Notes: a model not told the origin generated them from the letters alone. A stretch of DNA of 64,000 bases from Pseudoneobacillus sp042683745 (GCF_042683745.1 NZ_JBHUJX010000004.1:1-64000); one strand, 5' to 3'; shown: positions 35,898 to 45,740, numbered from the stretch's first letter. A program made the numbers and translations.

Positions 35898-36497
35898 TTA
35901 AGATTTTAAAACCATATTAGCTTGTGCCTTTGGAAAAACAGTATCTAGGTAAAAGTCTTCTGCTTTCCAGTATCTATTTTGAAACTTTTCAATATTTTTT
36001 TGGGTATTTTCACTTTCTCGTTTAAATCTAATCTCCCTTGGACAATCCAAGTAAATGACAAAATCAAAATAATCTCTCCATTCCTTTCTCTGAAGAAATA
36101 CACCCTCAACAATAATTAGGCAATTTTCTGGTAAACTGATAGTGTGGGTACTATGAGTATCATGCGATGCTTCATAAAGTTGGAGAGTTACCTGTTCTGA
36201 AACTTTTAATTTTTGAAAAAGGGATTCTTTTAAGCTGTTAATATCCCATTGTAAGTAGTAGTACTCATACCATTCTTCATAGGATGTATTGTATCTTTTA
36301 TTTTGTTCAACAATATAATCATCTAGATGAAACACCAATACAGTTAATTTACCCTCTTGCTCTTCCATCTTTCTAATATGATTTACTAATGTAGTTTTTC
36401 CTGATCGGCTTAATCCATCAATCCCTACTATAAAACGCTTTTCTTTGTCAGCCATTCCTGAAATAGTTTGTATTATTTCCGTTACTAGCTCTTCCAA
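35898..36497 (-). CDS. uridine kinase-like P-loop kinase
   Basis: 199 aa. Walker A GIDGLSRSGKTTL (about residues 24-36). The HLDDYIVEQ motif and a Walker B-like LIIVEGVFLQ match uridine/phosphoribulokinase-type kinases. The EIRFKRE segment is the usual LID region. Substrate is unproven; several Bacillus paralogues of this group are uncharacterised. It sits just downstream of a candidate small membrane protein. Confidence 0.82.
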   Translation of the reverse strand: MEELVTEIIQTISGMADKEKRFIVGIDGLSRSGKTTLVNHIRKMEEQEGKLTVLVFHLDDYIVEQNKRYNTSYEEWYEYYYLQWDINSLKESLFQKLKVSEQVTLQLYEASHDTHSTHTISLPENCLIIVEGVFLQRKEWRDYFDFVIYLDCPREIRFKRESENTQKNIEKFQNRYWKAEDFYLDTVFPKAQANMVLKS

Positions 36498-36544
36498 ATA
36501 ATTACACCGCCTATCTAGTTAGCTTCAACGCTATGCAGATCATT

Positions 36545-36700
36545 TTATTTTTTTCTTTTTCCTTTACTCGTTAGCTCTCCTGCTATTAAGCCCAGGAGAA
36601 AATTGGTAATAATCAATTCACTTTCACCGGTCACAATTAATGTTAGAACAATAGATACTATCCCAAATAAAAAGCATTTAATGTCATATAAACCTCTCAC
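36545..36700 (-). CDS. candidate 51-aa membrane protein
   Basis: A GTG-started frame encodes a short peptide with two hydrophobic stretches (FLFGIVSIVLTLIV and LIITNFLLGLIAGEL) and a basic tail ending KGKRKK. AAAGG lies close upstream, with spacing on the short side. No family recognised. It is listed because the composition looks like a real membrane peptide rather than noise. Confidence 0.4.
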   Translation of the reverse strand: MRGLYDIKCFLFGIVSIVLTLIVTGESELIITNFLLGLIAGELTSKGKRKK

Positions 36701-36794
36701 TTAACCTTTCGATTATTTTTGTGTATTTTTTTAGATTATCATTTCTTATTGTTCCAGAAGTCTCCTTTTAAAATGAATCATAAGTATGTATAGT

Positions 36795-37475
36795 CTACTT
36801 CTTTAATAATTTCTTTAGTTCATTCTCTGATACAGGTAAGTAAAGCGCGTTTTTAGCATCAGTCATTACTGCCCAATACTTATCACCATATGACCAATGC
36901 CACCATTCCGTAAAATAATTAACAAAACCAACCGCTACCAAGGCTTCTGCAAGTATCTTTCTATTCTTCTTTGCTTCTAAACTTATATTTTCAGCGTCAA
37001 AATAGGTCGCATAATCTGTTTCATGAGGAATAGCATCAAATGGTGTACCAAGATCAAGTTCTCTCCCATAAGAATCTATAAGGGTTATATCCACGGCAGC
37101 CCCCGTTGGGTGAGGTGCCACTTCGGGTGGAGCCACATATTTTGAGGCTTCAGCCCTTATAGCGTTTATTTCCTGTATGTTGGAAGTCTCTTTAATTCGA
37201 TTCATTGAATTTTCAATAGCCATTTCTTGAACATGTAAAGGCCTGTATCCCTCTTTAAGGAGAAAAGACAGACCTTCCGGAAGTAACTTTTTTGCTAAGG
37301 AAAGCTTAGTTGCAATCGATAAGCGAACACAAGAAAAATAACGACTCCTCTGTTCAAGAGTTGGGTCTATTTTAATACTAGGGTCAAAGATAGCAAGATT
37401 TACAAACGGTTCATTGTAATTAGGATCAACCATCATATTATTTATTCTAGTGTCGCTCATCAAGATTTTCTCCAT
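36795..37475 (-). CDS. VanX-like D-alanyl-D-alanine dipeptidase
   Basis: 226 aa from ATG with GGAGAGG 12 nt upstream. Zinc ligands and catalytic residues of the VanX/DdpX family are visible: PHPTGAAVDI (His and Asp ligands) and EWWHWSYGD (catalytic Glu and third His). The substrate-binding Arg is in GYRPLHVQ. It probably hydrolyses D-Ala-D-Ala or related dipeptides. No vancomycin-resistance partner genes are nearby, so a role in D-Ala recycling or sporulation is likelier than resistance. Confidence 0.85.
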   Translation of the reverse strand: MEKILMSDTRINNMMVDPNYNEPFVNLAIFDPSIKIDPTLEQRSRYFSCVRLSIATKLSLAKKLLPEGLSFLLKEGYRPLHVQEMAIENSMNRIKETSNIQEINAIRAEASKYVAPPEVAPHPTGAAVDITLIDSYGRELDLGTPFDAIPHETDYATYFDAENISLEAKKNRKILAEALVAVGFVNYFTEWWHWSYGDKYWAVMTDAKNALYLPVSENELKKLLKK

Positions 37476-37779
37476 AATTTTATTCCTCTCCAATGTAAAA
37501 ATACATCCAATCTTCCTGTTACCACTTGCTCAAACACTACATTTTCAAATTATACTCTTCCATTAATTACAATAGAAGTTTCTTTAATGATACGCTCCCT
37601 CACTTGCCATTATTTAGACATAGCTCCCTATACAGAGGTTTCAAAAATAATCCAAATGATCAACCTGTAAATTCCGAGTCCATGCGTCGTAATCACAAGT
37701 AGCTACTGCAACAGGATTCCCTCCCCGAAAAAATGAGCCGCCATTTCTATGGCAGCTCATTTTAGTCTATTCAGGCAAT
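37476..37779. other. intergenic region before vanX-like gene
   Basis: About 300 bp holding the copD terminator at 37726-37762 and otherwise no supportable gene. Confidence 0.4.
37726..37762 (-). terminator. terminator of copC-copD
   Basis: TGAGCTGCCATA pairs with TATGGCGGCTCA on the minus strand (one mismatch), followed by six T's. Confidence 0.85.
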
Positions 37780-38856
37780 TTAAATATTTAAAGTATTCAT
37801 TAACCCCAGATAGAAAGCTAATATATAGCTAATTCCAAATAAGACCGCTAGTATTGGCTTAACTTTTTTAAAACTAGCCAAAATCAAAAGCAAAAATAGG
37901 ATAGAAAGGGTAATCAGAATGATCGAATGGAAAGAAGGGTTGATTGTCAAATGAAGAATAGACGAGATATCCTTTCCTATTAACCACTCTACCAATTTAG
38001 AAGCACCTTCTGATTTAATGGTAAATTCCACCTCATGTGGAGGTGATAAAGTCCCCAAAATACCAGTTACATAAAAAATAAGAAATATGAAAATACTCTC
38101 GGTCTTAATCCAAGGAAGAGGATTAAAAGATAAATTTGATAAAGACCTTTTGGCTAAAACTCCATTTATAAAAGCAAAAACTAAAACAGGTATAATAGAA
38201 ATGTGTTTTAAAAGTAACATCTGCCCATAAGGTAGTACCCATGCTTTAACATAATCCTCCGGTTCCACCACAAAAAACATTAGGAATAGTCCACTAACTA
38301 AGATAACGATTAAGCATATACTTGCTAATGGGGTAAACCATTTTAGAAACTTAGACCAGAGGGGCTGCTCTTTTGCAAACCAGGCCACATGGATTAATAT
38401 CCCCGTCCATAATGTAACTACTAGAAAATGAATTGTATGAGTAATTGTTCCAGTTAAAAAGGACAATGATGCCACATGGCTAGAGTATCCTATAGCTAAA
38501 ATCATAAGAAATAACAATAATGCTTGTAAATATTTAGATCCTTCAACATAAAGGGTCATCCACAAAAAGGTTGCCATAAAACCGATAAATATCCAAGCTC
38601 GTCCTACTTGAAAATCGGTAAGAACAGAATGTGTCGCTAAATTTAACCCTACACTATCTTTAAAATAAAATATCACCTGTATCACAGGTCCAAGAGAAAA
38701 TATAATAACGCCAAGTGTGGACAGGAGTAAAGCAGGTTTGGGTAGATAGATTTTAGGTTTATTCTCTTGTGATACGAATTGTAAGGCTACGTGTCCTACT
38801 AAAAATGAAAACATAAGGTAATTACCGAGTTCTGCAATAGGTATTAAGAAATTCAT
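37780..38856 (-). CDS. copD: CopD-like copper import/resistance membrane protein
   Basis: 358 aa from the ATG at 38856 (AAGGAAGAG upstream). Eight or more membrane segments and the CopD/YcnJ domain with membrane-embedded histidines (THTIHFLVVTLWTGILIHV, LSPPHEVEF). It starts 1 nt after the copC stop, so the two are coupled. In B. subtilis YcnJ the CopC and CopD parts are fused; here they are separate genes. Probable copper uptake or homeostasis. Confidence 0.85.
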   Translation of the reverse strand: MNFLIPIAELGNYLMFSFLVGHVALQFVSQENKPKIYLPKPALLLSTLGVIIFSLGPVIQVIFYFKDSVGLNLATHSVLTDFQVGRAWIFIGFMATFLWMTLYVEGSKYLQALLLFLMILAIGYSSHVASLSFLTGTITHTIHFLVVTLWTGILIHVAWFAKEQPLWSKFLKWFTPLASICLIVILVSGLFLMFFVVEPEDYVKAWVLPYGQMLLLKHISIIPVLVFAFINGVLAKRSLSNLSFNPLPWIKTESIFIFLIFYVTGILGTLSPPHEVEFTIKSEGASKLVEWLIGKDISSILHLTINPSFHSIILITLSILFLLLILASFKKVKPILAVLFGISYILAFYLGLMNTLNI

Positions 38857-38857
38857 A

Positions 38858-39400
38858 TTAACTCTTCCTTCTAAAAAGCGATCGGATACCCACAATGAAG
38901 ATCAAAACAAAAACTACTATGCTAATGGTTCCCACCATGTTGTTTGATTTATTTTGACCGCTATTATTTTGTGAATCGGTAGTCTTATCATCTTGCTGTT
39001 CAGCTGATTCATCATTAGTAGGTGGATTTTGCGTTTCAACATTGTTTGATTCTTTTTGTACTATAAATGGAATAATACCTTCTATCGCATGTCCGTCTTC
39101 CCCTGCTATTCTCCATTTTACTGTATAAGAGCCATTGTCTAATGGTTGTGATAGTGTGCCAATCATTTGAGTTTCTTGTACTTTCACCTGATCAAGTGGG
39201 ATTTTAATTTCACCTTTCAGCAATTCCATCGTGCTTAGTTCCTCAATTTCGCCTTCAAACTGAAGGCTGATTTCCACCAAATTACTATCAATAATTTGTC
39301 CCTCTTGAGGAAAGGAAGACTTGATTTCAGTATGGGCATTAACCATTGTTGGTCCAGTTAATGTAATGATTAATATGATTATGTATAATAGTTGCTTCAA
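38858..39400 (-). CDS. copC: CopC-domain copper-binding protein
   Basis: 180 aa from a TTG start with GGAGGG 8 nt upstream. The signal peptide ends near VNA, so the mature protein begins HTEIKSSFPQEGQ, giving the N-terminal His of CopC copper sites. The CopC domain ends with GSYTVKWRIAGEDGHAIEG. An Asn/Gln-rich linker and a C-terminal membrane anchor follow. It presents copper outside the membrane to CopD. Confidence 0.85.
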   Translation of the reverse strand: MKQLLYIIILIITLTGPTMVNAHTEIKSSFPQEGQIIDSNLVEISLQFEGEIEELSTMELLKGEIKIPLDQVKVQETQMIGTLSQPLDNGSYTVKWRIAGEDGHAIEGIIPFIVQKESNNVETQNPPTNDESAEQQDDKTTDSQNNSGQNKSNNMVGTISIVVFVLIFIVGIRSLFRRKS

Positions 39401-39507
39401 ATCTTTCCCTCCATTTGGATACCAGTAATTTTTCGATACAACATAAACCGGTGACCAGCATTTATAAATGATCTGGATTCCAGCCATTATTCACTTACTC
39501 TCTCCCT

Positions 39508-39534
39508 TAAAAAAGCTTCCCAATAAAGGGAAGC
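39508..39534 (-). terminator. terminator of cadC-cadA
   Basis: GCTTCCC/GGGAAGC hairpin with a six-nucleotide loop and T run on the minus strand, 6 nt after the cadA stop. Confidence 0.92.
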
Positions 39535-39539
39535 CCATC

Positions 39540-41675
39540 TTATTTATCTTTTACTCGGAGAAGTCGTAAGCTGTTTAACGTAACAATAAGAGTAGCACCC
39601 ATATCTGCAAAAATAGCAATCCACAATGTTAACCATCCAGGTACTACTAATAATAAGGCGACAAGCTTAATTCCTAATGAAAAAGTAATATTTTGTTTAA
39701 TAATGTTTAATGCTCTTCTACTTAGTTTTAAGGTAAACGGCAGTTTTCCTAGATCGTCTGCCATTAAAGCAATATCAGCTGTTTCTAATGCCGTATCTGT
39801 TCCAGCGCCACCCATAGCAATTCCGACCGTAGAAGCCGCTAAGGCTGGTGCATCATTCACGCCATCACCGACCATTCCTACTCGGTCGTATTTATTTCTT
39901 AATTCCTTGATAAAGGCTAATTTATCTTGTGGCAGTAATTCTGCTTGAATATCTGAAACACCAACTTGTTTACCAATGGCATTTGCCGTTCCGGAATTAT
40001 CCCCTGTTAGCATAATCGTTTTTTGAACACCAAGTGAGTGGAGTTTTTGAATAACGTCCTTACTGTTTTCTCTTAACTCGTCAGCCACCGCCAGTAATGC
40101 AACGACTTCTTTTGAAGTACCGGCAACCATTACCGTTTTTCCTTGGTTTTGAAGCTCTATAATTATGCCTTTTAAGTTGTTAGGAATGCCGTTCGGTACG
40201 ATTTCGTCAAACAAATTCGGACTACCTACATAGTACGTTTCACCATTTACGTTTCCTTTAATCCCCTTTCCGGTTATGGAAGAGAAGTCTTCAATGGCAA
40301 TGCTTTTATAAGGTAAATTATCTTGCTCCGCTTTTTTCATAATCGCTGAAGCCAATGGGTGTCCCGATCCATTTTCTAAAGCCGCAATGATGGTTAGAAT
40401 CTCATTTGAGTTTGTATTTGGTTGCGGTAAATAGTCTGTAACCACTGGTTCACCTTTTGTTAAGGTGCCTGTTTTATCAAAAGCAATCGCTTTTAGCGCT
40501 CCCATTTCTTCTAAATGAATTCCACCCTTAATCAAAACACCATTTCTCGCAGCATTTCCAATTGCCGTCACAATTGATACAGGAGTGGAGATGACCAAAG
40601 CACATGGACACCCTACCACTAGCACAGCTAATCCTTGATAAATCCACTTACTCCAATCGGCATCAAATAGCAGCGGCGGAAAAATGGCAACTCCTATTGC
40701 AATTAAGATAATAATCGGTGTGTAGTATTTAGCAAAACGATCAACAAATGCTTGAGAAGGCGCTCGTTCTGCTTGAGCTTCCTCAACTAAATGAATAATC
40801 TTGGCAATTGTGGTATCGTCCACATGTTTGGTTACCTTAACTTCGAGAATCCCTTCCTCATTTAAAGTTCCCGCAAAAACTTCATCATCCACTGTTTTGG
40901 AAACCGGAACTGATTCACCTGTGATGGCGGCTTGATTGACGGACGAAAGGCCTTTTACTATGGTTCCATCCATCGCAATTTTTTGGCCTGGCTTAACAAC
41001 CATGATGTCTCCAATACGGATATCATCGACCTCAACCATCAATTCTTGATTACCTCTCCGAATCAAGGCTTCTTTTGGTGCAATATCCATCAAGGAACGT
41101 ATGGATTGTCGTGCCTTATCCATTGAATAGGATTCAAGTGCTTCACTGATGGCGAACAAAATCACAACCGTTGCGCCTTCTCCCCATTCCCCGATAAATG
41201 CAGCTCCTATAATAGCAATTGTCATTAATGTTCTCATATCAAACTGTAAACGGACTAAATTTTTAAGTCCTGTTCCAAACAAACGATAACCACCAATGAT
41301 AATGGAAGCTGTATAAGCGATAACCGATGTCATACTCTCCTCACCGTTTAATTCTCCTGATACCCACCCCATTAGTAAGAAAACTAGAGATGCAATAACA
41401 GTTGAATGCTTCTTCCAAAATGGTTCTTTCACTTCTTCAAATCGTTGTTTTTCAGGTATCACTTTCAATTTTTCAAAAGCGCCTGCTTTTTCAAGTTCTT
41501 CAATGGTTGTATCCCCATATACGGTAAGTTTGGAAGCCCCAAAATTGACACTAGCATCTGAAACACCATCCAGGTGTTTTACGTTCTTTTCGAACTTAGT
41601 GGCACAGCCAGCTCATGAGAATCCTTGAATTCGGTAAACCGTTTTTGCCTGTGATTGCTCTAACGCCTTATCCAT
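39540..41675 (-). pseudogene. cadA: CadA-type Cd/Zn/Pb P1B-ATPase with in-frame UGA in its metal-binding motif
   Basis: From the ATG at 41675 the frame reads through a normal CadA N-terminus. It is broken by a single TGA (41613-41615), exactly where the first Cys of the HMA CxxC motif is expected (GFS-stop-AGCATKFEKNV). The remaining 642+ residues are complete: membrane helices, the TGES actuator, the CPC metal site in VVGCPCAL, phosphorylation site DKTGTLTKG, and GDGVNDAPALA. It overlaps cadC by 8 nt (translational coupling). The simplest reading is a nonsense mutation (TGT to TGA) leaving a possibly active core; recoding to selenocysteine or a sequencing error must be considered. Confidence 0.8.
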
Positions 41676-42048
41676 TTGCTTTCCCCTCCTGTTGATGCAT
41701 AAAGGCAATTTGTATCAATTGTTTAACATGATCGTCATCCAATGAATAAAAAACTAATTTGCCTTCTTTTCGATATTTTGCTAACCCTAAATTACGGAGC
41801 AATCGTAAATGATGAGACGCGGTAGCTGTCGTACAGCCTACAATATTAGCCACATCACACACACATAATTCATCTTCCTCATTTAAAGCAAAAGCAATCT
41901 TTACCCTAGTATCATCGGCTAATGCTTTAAATATTTGCGATACAGCCAAAGTATTGAGTTGGAAAACTGTTTCTTTGACTCTATTTACTTTCTCTTCGTC
42001 AAAACAGGTTATTTCACAAACATCATCATGCTTCAATTCTTTCACCAT
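41668..42048 (-). CDS. cadC: CadC/ArsR-family metal-responsive repressor
   Basis: 126 aa winged-helix repressor. The metal site of CadC is present: two Cys in CEITCFDEE near the N-terminus and ELCVCDVANIVG in helix 3, with the recognition helix TTATASHHLRLLRNLG. Cd, Pb or Zn binding should release it from DNA. It is the first gene of cadC-cadA, and its end overlaps the cadA start. The start may also be the GTG one codon earlier. Two identical operator geometries lie at its promoter. Confidence 0.9.
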   Translation of the reverse strand: MVKELKHDDVCEITCFDEEKVNRVKETVFQLNTLAVSQIFKALADDTRVKIAFALNEEDELCVCDVANIVGCTTATASHHLRLLRNLGLAKYRKEGKLVFYSLDDDHVKQLIQIAFMHQQEGKANG

Positions 42049-42055
42049 CACTTAT

Positions 42056-42117
42056 TCAAATACTTATTTGATTATTAGTATATGTAGAAACTTTCTTATG
42101 GTCAAACATTTATTTGA
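42056..42117 (-). promoter_or_regulatory. cadC promoter with two CadC operator-like sites
   Basis: Promoter on the minus strand: TTGACC (42105-42100), a 17-nt spacer, TATACT (42082-42077). Two sites of the form TCAAA-N6-TTTGA lie at 42056-42071 and 42102-42117, one downstream of the -10 and one over the -35. They match the TCAAATA/ATTTGA palindrome of cad operators. Confidence 0.75.
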
Positions 42118-42459
42118 ATGATTTATTTGAATGATTTTTTTAAAAGATTTTGCTATAAATAAAAAGCCAACATTTTAACCTATGTAAAATGTTGGCTGGC
42201 CGAAATATTTTTAGTGATTATTCAAATCGTTTAACTCAAAGTTAGCATTAAGGAATAGTTCCCTTTAAGTCAGATTCGTCAAGTATTATTATTTCAGATC
42301 TTCTGCTTTTCAAGTGGCATAGTTTTTTTTCAGTGGTGTAAAAATTGTTATCACCAGGGCAACAACTGCTAAAATCATGCCTCTGCCCGGATATTTCTAA
42401 AGCTAACTTAAAAGGGTAAAAGAGCCTTGTGGGTTAATTTCCACTAGGAGTTTTTGTTT
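42118..42459. other. intergenic region between cadC and the Pro-rich gene
   Basis: About 340 bp. It contains a hairpin (see 42160-42199) and no supportable gene. Confidence 0.4.
42160..42199 (-). terminator. hairpin terminator
   Basis: AGCCAACATTTT and AAAATGTTGGCT form a 12-bp stem followed by TTTTTATTT on the minus strand. It would end transcripts coming from the gene at 42460-42744. Confidence 0.8.
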
Positions 42460-42744
42460 TTAGTACAAAGTAGGGATTGGATAACAGGCAACCGTTTCAA
42501 TTAATCTTTCATCAAAACCATAGAACGTCCAAAATGTACCATTCCACCTATATCCTGCAACTTCGCCATATTGGAGGTACGTAGGATAAAACCAGAATCC
42601 CTCCCCATTTACTAGCCAAACATAGGTGTAGTTATTTAAACAATCGACTAAATAGTGTGAAGGAAACGGTTTTGGTGGAACGTATGGCGGTGGAGGAGAT
42701 TGTGGTTGTTGTCTCGTTGAACCTTGAGGTGGAAAAAATGCCAT
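42460..42744 (-). CDS. small Pro- and aromatic-rich hypothetical protein
   Basis: 94 aa. GGGAG 9 nt before ATG. The N-terminal third is Pro/Gln-rich (QPQSPPPPYVPPKPFPSHY), and the rest is rich in Tyr, Trp and Phe (GEGFWFYPTYLQYGEVAGYRWNG is the characteristic part). The composition is like small coat or exosporium-associated proteins of Bacillus, but no family was recognised. Confidence 0.65.
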   Translation of the reverse strand: MAFFPPQGSTRQQPQSPPPPYVPPKPFPSHYLVDCLNNYTYVWLVNGEGFWFYPTYLQYGEVAGYRWNGTFWTFYGFDERLIETVACYPIPTLY

Positions 42745-43019
42745 ATATATTCACTCCCTTATTAGATAATTACCCAATATAGTATGTTGATAACTTTAAA
42801 GAGTTAAAAACTGGGGTAAAATCCAAGGTGAATTGGAATAAAATTTATTGAGCTTGTGATTGATCTTTTATTTTAGACCCCTTTTTAAAGCTTCAAGAAA
42901 AACAGATGGTATTTTTATGCGCTGTTGAATAGTGGTATAAAACCTCCGTTTTGTGTGGAGGTTTTCAATTTTGTCCCTTTAGAGTACACCCTATTGTATA
43001 TAATGATTGGACCTATGTC

Positions 43020-43560
43020 CCAATTTTTAAGGAATTATTCGTACAGACTCTTTTGGAGCTAACTCGTCATAGTCTGTAAGGACGGGAAAACATTGGTGAT
43101 TCACCACGGGGATTTAGGGGAACACTAGCTGCAGGATCTGGGAAGCAAACAGACTTGAATGTTTTGAAAACGATCGCATGTGGCACAAGTGGTTTTTGAT
43201 AATAGTTTAGAGTAAATACGAAACAGTAATGATAATTTTCAACTATCAATAAGAAAGAGGCTTTACGCCCCTTAATTCTTCTAAAAGTGACTAACAAATT
43301 ACAATGATTTTATAAGAGTACAGGTACATTAACATCATAAAAACCAGTTACTCGGTCTCCAATTGAAACCATTCCATGATCTAGAAAATAGATTGTTGGA
43401 CTAATAATGAAATTTACTATTGTACCATCCTCTCTTAAAAGGGACATTAATTTAAAACTTTTCCCTCTCCAGAACTTATTAAATGATCTTGAATCATCGT
43501 AACCGTACCAGAAAAGAACTGAATTTTTTCATTTTCCCCCTCCTTAATGATTAATAATGA
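43020..43560 (-). pseudogene. degenerate gene remnant (frameshifted secreted/spore-type protein)
   Basis: Minus-strand frames from a good start with AAGGAGGGGG (near 43535) read, with frameshifts, IQFFSGTVTMIQD, then REDGTIVNFIISPTIYFLDHG and IGDRVTGFYDVN. This resembles a short Firmicutes family containing V-N-F-x-V-S-P-x-T-Y-F-x-D-H. Further left, frames continue as PDPAASVPLNPRG and LTDYDELAPKESVRIIP in another frame. No intact gene remains in the ~1 kb gene-less stretch 42745-43741. Confidence 0.5.
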
Positions 43561-43741
43561 ATGAAAATTAATCCTCAAAAGCCTTGAAGGATAAAATGTC
43601 TGAATGTAATTTCAGTTGGCCTTATAAATATTATGATGATGGCAATTAGATATTACATTATCCATGCAATTAAATAAGCACAATAATTCTATTAGGCTAT
43701 TAGAAAATGATGATAACATTCGGAATGAAAAGGAGTATGTT

Positions 43742-44470
43742 ATGTATAATCATTATTCTTTGACTAATCAGCAAAGTATTGTATCGTTTGTACGTGGTGA
43801 TGTAACTGGGGATAGAGTACCTGATAATGTCTATTTGACCGGAGTAAAGACCCCATCTAGTCCTTTTACTCAAAATATCATCCTGCATGTTCAAGATGGA
43901 AGAACTGGAGTGGTGAAAAGTGTGCTGTTTCGTGATAATGCAGGCTACAATCCTACTATATTCTTGGGCGATTTTACCGGGGATGGAGTAGATGATATTT
44001 TAATAAGTATTGATACTGGTGGTAGTGGCGGAATCATGTACCATTATATTTATTCCTTTTTGGATAATACAGCACAATTGATATTCAATTTTAATGTATA
44101 TAATGAGCAGTACCAATATGAGGTTACTTACCTTGATAATTTCAAAGTGGAAGTTGTCAGCAACATTAATAATAAAAAGTACATCATAGACATATCAACA
44201 AAAGGTGCTCAGTATTTAAATGAAATATATGATGAAAATGGTAAACTGAAAAATCCTATTAATGGTTTTGTTAATCCTTTAAGTGGCTTATATCCTGTAG
44301 ATTTTGATTCAAATAAGGTTTATGAGCTTTTGGGGTATCAAAAAATTGCAGGAAGGTATAATGCAGATTCGCTAGGGTATGTTTTGAATACTTTAAGATG
44401 GTTGGATAATCGATTTGTACTGCAAAATCAGAATATAGCTATTTTAGGATATGAGGATAGCAACGTGTAA
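43742..44470 (+). CDS. FG-GAP/VCBS-like repeat protein
   Basis: 242 aa from the ATG at 43742 (AAAAGGAG 6 nt upstream; a longer frame to 43664 lacks a ribosome site). Two Asp-rich calcium-type loops typical of FG-GAP/VCBS repeats, DVTGDRVPDN and DFTGDGVDDILIS, sit in blades of a small beta-propeller. No signal peptide. Related Bacillus proteins are of unknown function. Confidence 0.75.
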   Translation: MYNHYSLTNQQSIVSFVRGDVTGDRVPDNVYLTGVKTPSSPFTQNIILHVQDGRTGVVKSVLFRDNAGYNPTIFLGDFTGDGVDDILISIDTGGSGGIMYHYIYSFLDNTAQLIFNFNVYNEQYQYEVTYLDNFKVEVVSNINNKKYIIDISTKGAQYLNEIYDENGKLKNPINGFVNPLSGLYPVDFDSNKVYELLGYQKIAGRYNADSLGYVLNTLRWLDNRFVLQNQNIAILGYEDSNV

Positions 44471-44511
44471 ACTTTGGAGAGATAGAGATTTTATATTAGT
44501 AAATTAATATA

Positions 44512-44720
44512 ATAAAAACCTCATTTATATATTACAAGGTGAACCGTATCATAAACAAATATTAAAGCTATTCGGTACCAAGGTCCATATCTTAATTCAA
44601 CAATCAGGTGCTATTATTCCATAGTCATTAATCTTAATACGCCTTTATATTGATTTAGACACTATAGATCTAGGTGACATTACCGAATTTAATGAACAAA
44701 TATACAAAGACTTAAGGTGA
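44512..44720 (+). pseudogene. frameshifted coding remnant
   Basis: Between 44471 and 44880 no intact gene is present. The plus strand reads IYILQGEPYHKQILKLFGTK, then, after a stop and frame change, LIRLYIDLDTIDLGDITEFN and EQIYKDLR to a stop at about 44718. Two consecutive protein-like stretches in different frames suggest a decayed gene; family not recognised. Confidence 0.4.
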
Positions 44721-44880
44721 GTTATTCTTCTCATCTTATTTATTTTTCTACACCTAATCAACTGATCTATCATCCAGTTTCATAATTACATCGAGTTAAT
44801 TGCTTCATAAATGCCTAAAGTTTTGCTTCATTTATTGGAAACAATAATTAAATAAATTTCTAATAAATGGGGTATATAAA

Positions 44881-45165
44881 ATGGAACGTAAAGAGATAGA
44901 AAGATTTTTTTATTTTCCTTATGATGATTTCCCAGAATTCGACCCAGAGATATGGGTATATTTGAAAGACAATACTTATATGTTTGGTTATCTTGATTAT
45001 TGTTACTGGTTGGGTAATGAAAAAGATCCTTACAGAAAAGAATGTATTACTTTTCAAGATTTCACCAAAGATGAAAACGATGAAATACATGAAACTATTT
45101 GGAATGTTCATAGAGACTCCATAATTGAAATGAAATGGGCTCATGAGCCTCCGATAATTAATTAA
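44881..45165 (+). CDS. hypothetical acidic/aromatic protein (94 aa)
   Basis: 94 aa, ATG preceded by a GGGGT at 11 nt. Rich in Asp, Glu, Tyr and Phe (YDDFPEFDPEIWVYLKDN). Composition resembles the small cytoplasmic immunity proteins seen in toxin loci, but no toxin gene is adjacent. The antisense frame is also open, so the strand is judged by composition and start only. Confidence 0.5.
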   Translation: MERKEIERFFYFPYDDFPEFDPEIWVYLKDNTYMFGYLDYCYWLGNEKDPYRKECITFQDFTKDENDEIHETIWNVHRDSIIEMKWAHEPPIIN

Positions 45166-45275
45166 ATTTATTTGGACCTTTATTGCACAACACAGTTCTA
45201 TTTCAAATAATGCTTATTGAGCGAATTAGAATTTTTCCGTATATGATAATAAACCTAAAACGAGTGAGGGTGCTT

Positions 45276-45500
45276 ATGTTAATAGCTACGATGATTCTTT
45301 TACCACTTGGCATCTTATCTATTATTTTTTCTTTTAAGTATGATAAAAGTAAGTTCATAAGTGAATCTTCACAAGGACTGCTAGAATTTATACTTTATAT
45401 AACACCTAACCTAGTAGGAAGGTTATTCTTTTTTATTGCGGGTTTATTAATACTTTTTATACTTATTATGTCATGGTTACAAGAACTCAAATTACTGTAA
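45276..45500 (+). CDS. small two-helix membrane protein
   Basis: 74 aa from ATG with GAGGGTG 6 nt upstream; starts at 45243 or 45183 are also open. Two hydrophobic helices (ATMILLPLGILSIIF and LFFFIAGLLILFILIM) with a hydrophilic loop. No family recognised. Confidence 0.5.
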   Translation: MLIATMILLPLGILSIIFSFKYDKSKFISESSQGLLEFILYITPNLVGRLFFFIAGLLILFILIMSWLQELKLL

Positions 45501-45574
45501 GAAACAAATCAATCTGTAAGACGGGACGTTTTCTTAATGTATTGCATCAATCCTTTTTGAAAATAATATTAATC

Positions 45575-45640
45575 CGAGCAAGGTATTTATCCCCCTTAGA
45601 CAACTAGCGATGTACAATACCTTGCTCGAAACATTTTTAC
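45575..45640 (+). terminator. terminator-like hairpin
   Basis: CGAGCAAGGTATT and AATACCTTGCTCG form a 13-bp stem followed by a T-containing tract. Confidence 0.7.
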
Positions 45641-45740
45641 TCTTTTGTTTCATTAAACTCACACTCACATTGACTAATCCTTTTGTCATATATACAATTT
45701 AGGTATTATTGCTCAAATTTAATGAAAAAGGATTGAGAAT

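Noticed and set aside
36795..37475. Vancomycin-resistance locus
   Set aside because: Only a VanX-like dipeptidase is present; no VanA/VanB ligase, VanH or VanRS genes are nearby.
37635..37760. Short minus-strand frame reading FRGGNPVAVATCDYDAW
   Set aside because: It begins within the copD terminator hairpin and is too short to support; probably chance or a tiny remnant.
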